A DNA stretch of 64,000 bases from Croceibacterium_A sp035555595 (GTDB taxonomy: Bacteria; Pseudomonadota; Alphaproteobacteria; Sphingomonadales; Sphingomonadaceae). The position numbers and the translations under genes were made by a program. The DNA is taken from the NCBI GenBank assembly GCA_035555595.1, contig DATMGK010000073.1, positions 1-64,000 on the forward strand. Direction: 5' to 3'. Every line of letters begins with the position of its first letter. Positions within the stretch are counted from its first letter, which is position 1. The notes beneath the pieces are model-generated. The model was not told the DNA's origin and made no database searches. It saw nothing but the letters and a program-made list of their open reading frames with translations. Below are positions 60,394-64,000 of the stretch, in pieces.

Positions 60394-61200
60394 TCACCTG
60401 TCGATATGGGCCAGCACTTCATAGGCCAGCACGGCCCCGGCCACGGCGGCGTTCAGGCTGTCCGCCCGCCCGCGCATCGGCATGGTCACGCGCAGGTCGC
60501 AGGCCATCTCGTATTCTTCCGGCAGCCCGCGCGATTCGTTGCCCACCAGGATGAAGCACGGCGCGGCATAGGGCGCCTCGCGATAGGGCATGGCATCGCG
60601 CAGGCTGGCGGCCACCAGCTGCCCCGCGCCGGAACGCAGCCACGGCAGAAACTCCTCCCACCGCGCCTGCGCGATACGCTGGGTGAAGATCGCGCCCATG
60701 CTGGCCCGCACCGCTTCCACGGAAAATGGGTCGGCACTGTCGTCGATCAGGATCAGCCCGCCTGCGCCCACGGCGTCGCCGGTGCGCAGCATCGTGCCCA
60801 GATTGCCGGGATCGCGCAGCGCCTGCGCCACCAGCCAGATCGGCGCGGAATCGCGGTCCAGCGAGGCCAGAGAAGTGTCGAATTCCGCAAACACACCCGC
60901 CACGGCCTGCGGGTTTTCCTTGCCGGTGATCTTGGACAGGATGTCCGCGCCGGTCTCCAAGATCTCGCCGCCCGCACGCTCGACTTCCGCCTCCAGCGCA
61001 TCGAGCAACGGATGCGGTTCGCGCCCGGTGGCCATCACCAGCATCTCGGGCAACTGGCCCGTTTCGCGGGCATCGGTCAACAGGCGCAGCCCTTCGGCCA
61101 GGAACCGGCCTTCGCGCTTGCGATGCTTCTTGTCGCGCAGCGAACGCAGGTATTTGACCGTGGGGTTGGAAAATCCGGTAATCGTGCGGCGCTGGGCCAA
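60394..61200 (-). CDS. TrmH/SpoU family RNA 2'-O-methyltransferase
   Basis: SAM-dependent ribose methyltransferase of the SPOUT class, predicted to act on rRNA or tRNA. The 268-residue product has an N-terminal substrate-binding region (NPTVKYLRSLRDKKHRKREG), the motif ALRDPGNLGTMLRTGDAVGA, FILVGNESRGLPEEY, and the knot-forming IPMRGRADSLNAAVAGAVLA. The target base cannot be told from sequence. It lies four bases after the HPr gene on the same strand, so it may share a transcript with the phosphotransferase genes. Confidence 0.92.
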   Translation of the reverse strand: MAQRRTITGFSNPTVKYLRSLRDKKHRKREGRFLAEGLRLLTDARETGQLPEMLVMATGREPHPLLDALEAEVERAGGEILETGADILSKITGKENPQAVAGVFAEFDTSLASLDRDSAPIWLVAQALRDPGNLGTMLRTGDAVGAGGLILIDDSADPFSVEAVRASMGAIFTQRIAQARWEEFLPWLRSGAGQLVAASLRDAMPYREAPYAAPCFILVGNESRGLPEEYEMACDLRVTMPMRGRADSLNAAVAGAVLAYEVLAHIDR

Positions 61201-61204
61201 TGCG

Positions 61205-61480
61205 TCAATCCTCGCCGAAGCCGCCTTCGATCATTTCAATCAGTTCGCCCAGGCGCGCTTCGGCGTCCGCGCCCGTCACGACCAGCTCTATAGTATCGCC
61301 ACGCGCCGCACCCAGCATCATCAGGCCCAGTATCGATCCGCCGGCAGCGGAATGGCCGTCTTTCAACACGGTGACCTGGCACTGCGGCATGTCCGCGACA
61401 GTGCCCACGAACTTGGCGCTGGCACGGGCGTGCAGCCCGCGCTTGTTGACGATCGTTACCTCGCGGCGTGCCTCTCCCAA
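61205..61480 (-). CDS. HPr family phosphocarrier protein
   Basis: Small phosphocarrier of a regulatory PTS. The 91-residue product has the phospho-accepting His17 in NKRGLHARASAKF and the HprK target Ser49 in AAGGSILGLMMLGA, so it can be modified by both enzyme I and the HprK encoded nearby. It is similar to NPr/PtsO in context. The HPr gene follows the EIIA gene after 27 bases. It is the last phosphotransferase gene of the cluster that starts at the sensor kinase. Confidence 0.95.
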   Translation of the reverse strand: MGEARREVTIVNKRGLHARASAKFVGTVADMPQCQVTVLKDGHSAAGGSILGLMMLGAARGDTIELVVTGADAEARLGELIEMIEGGFGED

Positions 61481-61507
61481 AGACGCCTCTCCCCGTTTAT
61501 GCGTCGG

Positions 61508-61912
61508 CTAGGCCTCCTGGCCCAGAAACTCCGACGCGATTGTGATGTAGTTGCGGCCCGCGTCACGCGCGGCGGCAGCCGCGGCCTGCAGGCCCATTTC
61601 CTTGCGCGCGCCCGCCAGCCGGATCAGCATCGGCAGGTTGATGCCCGCGATGACTTCCGTCGTCCCCGGCTTCAGCAGCGATATGGCCAGGTTGGATGGC
61701 GTACCGCCGAACAGGTCCGTCAGGATGATCGCGCCCCGGCCCGAATCGACCTTCTTGATCGCCTGGGCGATCTCCTTGCGGCGGATTTCCATATCGTCAT
61801 GCGGGCCGATGCACACGGTGGCGATATCGCTCTGCCGCCCGACCACGTGCTCCATCGCGTGAACGAACTCCTCGGCCAGATGGCCGTGTGTAACCAGGAT
61901 CATACCGATCAT
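61508..61912 (-). CDS. Mannose-type PTS EIIA domain protein
   Basis: Phosphoryl-group acceptor of the ManX EIIA fold. The 134-residue product begins MIGMILVTHGHLAEEFVHAM with the active His9 (VTHGH), and shows ILTDLFGGTPSNLAISLL and EVIAGINLPMLIRL, the full EIIA-Man signature. No EIIB/C/D permease genes are in view, which is the situation in many alphaproteobacteria, where this protein works in a regulatory relay with HPr and EI (PtsP). It lies between rapZ and the HPr gene. Confidence 0.95.
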   Translation of the reverse strand: MIGMILVTHGHLAEEFVHAMEHVVGRQSDIATVCIGPHDDMEIRRKEIAQAIKKVDSGRGAIILTDLFGGTPSNLAISLLKPGTTEVIAGINLPMLIRLAGARKEMGLQAAAAAARDAGRNYITIASEFLGQEA

Positions 61913-61976
61913 GCGATGCGGAAACCCGTATCCGTGAGCTGCGCCCCGGTTACGCGCTCGGTTGTCTGTAAACAGG

Positions 61977-62885
61977 TCACGGCTGTTGCGGTCCTTCGAT
62001 CATCTCGCCCGCACGGGACCCCAGGTTGCGGTGCAGCACAGTGGGCGAAAAGCCCGCTTCGCGCAAGGCCCCGGCGATCCGTTCGGCCACGTAAACGGAA
62101 CGGTGATGCCCGCCCGTGCAGCCAAAGGCGATGGTTACATAGGTTTTCCCCTGCGCCGCATATCGCGGAAGCAGTTCGATCAGCAGTTCGCGGATGCGCG
62201 TGAAAGCGGATGCAAAGGCCGGGTCGCGTTCGATATATTCGCCCACACCCTTGTCCTGCCCGGTCAGCGGTCGCAGCTGCGGGTCCCAATGCGGATTGTG
62301 CAGGAACCGCATGTCGAACACCAGATCGGCAACCGGCGGCATCCCGCGCGCAAAGCCGAAACTGGTGACGGTCACTGTCATTTCGCGCGGCGCGCTGGCG
62401 CCGAACAATTCGCGGATGCGCTGCTGCAGGTCGTTGCTGGAAAAATGGGTGGTGTCGATCAGCACGTCCGCCCAGTTCCGCAAGGGCGACATCAACTCGC
62501 GCTCGGCGGCGATCCCGTCGGCCACAGGCCGGTCTTCCGCCAGAAAATGGCGGCGGCGCGTCTCGTTGAAACGCCGCTCCAGCTCATGCCCGGCACAATC
62601 CAGGAACAGGGTGCTCAGCACGATATCGTCGCGCCCTTCCAGCTTCCTCACGCGCTCCATCACCTGATCTGGAACGAAGCCGCGCGTGCGACAGTCGAAG
62701 CCGATGGCCAGCGGATGTTTCTGCGGGTCGTCGCCGACGAGGCGCGACAGCAGGCGGATCGGAAAGTTGTCGATCGCTTCCCAGCCAAGGTCTTCCAACT
62801 CGCGCAGGGCTGTGGATTTGCCCGCGCCGAGCATACCCGTGACCAGTACGATCTGTTGCCGCTCGTCTGATGAATCGCCCACCAT
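61977..62885 (-). CDS. rapZ: RNase adapter protein RapZ
   Basis: Nucleotide-binding protein that in E. coli directs RNase E to the GlmZ sRNA and so controls glucosamine-6-phosphate synthase. The 302-residue product has the P-loop GMLGAGKST at 17-25, EDLGWEAIDNFPIRLL, FDCRTRG, and the C-terminal domain with IAFGCTGGHHRSVYVAERI. Length is normal. In alphaproteobacteria it may have another role. It lies between the short hprK and the EIIA gene, as expected for this cluster. Confidence 0.95.
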   Translation of the reverse strand: MVGDSSDERQQIVLVTGMLGAGKSTALRELEDLGWEAIDNFPIRLLSRLVGDDPQKHPLAIGFDCRTRGFVPDQVMERVRKLEGRDDIVLSTLFLDCAGHELERRFNETRRRHFLAEDRPVADGIAAERELMSPLRNWADVLIDTTHFSSNDLQQRIRELFGASAPREMTVTVTSFGFARGMPPVADLVFDMRFLHNPHWDPQLRPLTGQDKGVGEYIERDPAFASAFTRIRELLIELLPRYAAQGKTYVTIAFGCTGGHHRSVYVAERIAGALREAGFSPTVLHRNLGSRAGEMIEGPQQP

Positions 62886-62930
62886 ATGAAGGCATGTGCG
62901 CCGGGGCCCCGCAAAAGGGAAGGGGGCGGT

Positions 62931-63350
62931 TCAGTCCGTCCCGTGAAGAGCCAGTGCCTGCTCCGCCCGCAGCGCCAGAATCGCACTGTCCGGCCACAGG
63001 CGGATCAGCGGCAGCGATGCGCCCGCCAGCTCCACGGCTTCCGCCGTTTCGACATAGCGCGGGGCCGCCGGGTCCAACCGCAGCACCAGACAGATCGGCG
63101 CGGGTGAAGCGGGCAGCGTGATCAGCCCGACATTGCGGACTTCCAGCAGTCCCTGAATATTGGGCGGGGGCAGGGCCCATGCCCGCCCATCCCGCTGTTC
63201 GATCAGGATGCCGTCATCGCCCACCAGCGTCGCGCCCCGATCGATCAGGGCCAGCGCCAGGCTGGACTTTCCGCTTCCCGGCGGCCCTTCGATCAGCACT
63301 CCGCGTCCGGCCAGCGCCACGCAGCTTGCCTGATGCGGCACTGGCGTCAT
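62931..63350 (-). CDS. hprK: Short HPr kinase/phosphorylase
   Basis: Predicted to phosphorylate and dephosphorylate HPr on serine. The 139-residue product is the short alphaproteobacterial form: it keeps the catalytic domain with Walker A EGPPGSGKSSLALAL (22-32) and GATLVGDD, PPPNIQGLLEVRNVGL, but lacks the N-terminal domain of firmicute HprK. The ATG at 63350 overlaps the stop of the upstream sensor kinase gene by four bases (ATGA), so translation is coupled. Confidence 0.93.
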   Translation of the reverse strand: MTPVPHQASCVALAGRGVLIEGPPGSGKSSLALALIDRGATLVGDDGILIEQRDGRAWALPPPNIQGLLEVRNVGLITLPASPAPICLVLRLDPAAPRYVETAEAVELAGASLPLIRLWPDSAILALRAEQALALHGTD

Positions 63351-64000
63351 GCGGCGGGCAGTTCCAGCACCATGCACGTGCCGTCCTGCCCGTCCTCGCG
63401 GCCGGATACGGAAAGCGTTCCGTCATGCGCTTCGGTGATCGTGCGCGCGATGGCCAGCCCCAGTCCGCTGTGGTTGCCGAAACTTTCGTCCTCGGGCCGC
63501 ACGGAATGGAACCGGGTAAAGACTTTCTCCCGCTCGCTTTCGGGGATGCCCGGCCCTTCATCGCACACCAGCGCCTGCACCCGCCCGCCATCCGTACCCA
63601 CGACATGTCGTACAGAGGCCACAACCTCGCCGCCGGGGGGGGAGAATGACACGGCGTTATCCAGCAGGTTGTCGATCACCCGCTCCAGCCTCAGCGGGAC
63701 GCCCAGCACCAGCGCGGGCCGCGTCTCGCGCTCCACGGTAACGGCGCGCCCGGCGTTCAGCCCGCGATCTTCCCGGCTCCGCACCACGTTTTCGATCAGC
63801 GCGGCCAGGTCGATCGCCTCGAAGGTGGCGCGGCTCAATTCCGCGTCGATGCGGCTGGCTTCGGAGATTTCCGTCACCAGCCGGTCGATGCGCCGTACAT
63901 CGTGCGCCGCGATCTGCGTCAGTTGCGCGCGCAGGTCGGGGTCGTCCACCTTCGGCAGGGATTCCAGTGCGCTGCGCAGGCTGGCCAGTGGGTTCTTGAT
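63347..64000 (-). CDS. Sensor histidine kinase, C-terminal part (ChvG-like; cut by window edge)
   Basis: Only about 217 C-terminal residues are inside the window; the N-terminal sensor and membrane part lie beyond 64000. The visible part begins within the phospho-accepting helix (IKNPLASLRSALESL) and includes the HATPase domain: LERVIDNLLDNAVSFSPPGG (N box), CDEGPGIPESEREKVFTRFH (G1/F boxes) and HSGLGLAIARTITEAHDG (G2). Its coupling with hprK, rapZ and EIIA genes is the arrangement of the acid/envelope-stress kinase ChvG in alphaproteobacteria, so that identity is likely. Confidence 0.92.
   Translation of the reverse strand: MKNPLASLRSALESLPKVDDPDLRAQLTQIAAHDVRRIDRLVTEISEASRIDAELSRATFEAIDLAALIENVVRSREDRGLNAGRAVTVERETRPALVLGVPLRLERVIDNLLDNAVSFSPPGGEVVASVRHVVGTDGGRVQALVCDEGPGIPESEREKVFTRFHSVRPEDESFGNHSGLGLAIARTITEAHDGTLSVSGREDGQDGTCMVLELPAA

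Noticed and set aside
1..64000. tRNA, rRNA, RNase P RNA, tmRNA or CRISPR arrays
   Set aside because: None recognised on either strand by eye; the only short repeated units are the interspersed inverted repeats, which are neither regularly spaced nor accompanied by cas genes. A tRNAscan/Infernal run would settle this.

Overview
The window looks like chromosomal DNA from an alphaproteobacterium of the order Sphingomonadales, probably near Erythrobacteraceae/Novosphingobium. The grounds are high G+C coding, the rpsM-rpsK-rpoA-rplQ tail of the ribosomal alpha operon, the ChvG/HprK/EIIA/HPr set at the right edge, a TonB-type transducer, many small exported proteins, and alphaproteobacterial forms of UvrA and HprK. 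This is my own reading; no database search was possible.

Layout, left to right. 1-2.6 kb: end of the alpha ribosomal operon with a clear intrinsic terminator. 2.8-9.7 kb: a secreted prolyl oligopeptidase, two tandem paralogous exported proteins (the first behind a hairpin that overlaps its ribosome binding site), a TRIC-type channel, a PepSY protein, an M20 amidohydrolase and a VOC protein. 9.8-17.6 kb, minus strand: mdh, a small lipoprotein, sucD, odhA, odhB, lpd, a TCA-cycle operon without sucC. 17.9-25.9 kb: a VOC protein divergent from an HxlR-type regulator, a membrane GGDEF-EAL protein, an M3 peptidase, ThpR, and a membrane-tethered LuxR-type regulator with two companions. 26-28.9 kb: uvrA.

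28.9-32.1 kb is visibly foreign: AT-rich, different codon use, and one 1037-residue gene. Its N-terminus is a purine-nucleoside-phosphorylase-family nucleosidase with active-site residues in place. Its middle has the layout of a STAND/NACHT signalling ATPase but lacks a usable P-loop. This is the best candidate for an undescribed system, by inference an anti-phage nucleosidase effector. A DNA-binding-like protein whose C-terminal third is built from two in-frame copies of an interspersed inverted repeat lies directly downstream.

33.5-46.2 kb: CHRD and RlpA proteins, a 0.8 kb stretch without a convincing gene, argG, a decayed secreted-protein gene, a CFA-synthase-like methyltransferase, a DUF885 Tat lipoprotein, DUF3597 and DUF937 proteins, a TonB protein, an alpha/beta hydrolase, and two overlapping cysteine desulfurase genes followed by a [2Fe-2S] ferredoxin that seems to start at ATT. 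46.2-60.3 kb: DUF4349 lipoprotein, parC, a class A PBP, truA, fmt, recR, def, fhs, rmuC and small lipoproteins. 60.4-64 kb, minus strand: a sensor kinase (cut by the window edge), a short hprK, rapZ, an EIIA of the mannose type, HPr and a SpoU methyltransferase. This is a regulatory phosphotransferase relay with no sugar permease in view.

I found no rRNA, tRNA, CRISPR array, insertion sequence or replication origin. Assignments rest on motif recognition by eye.
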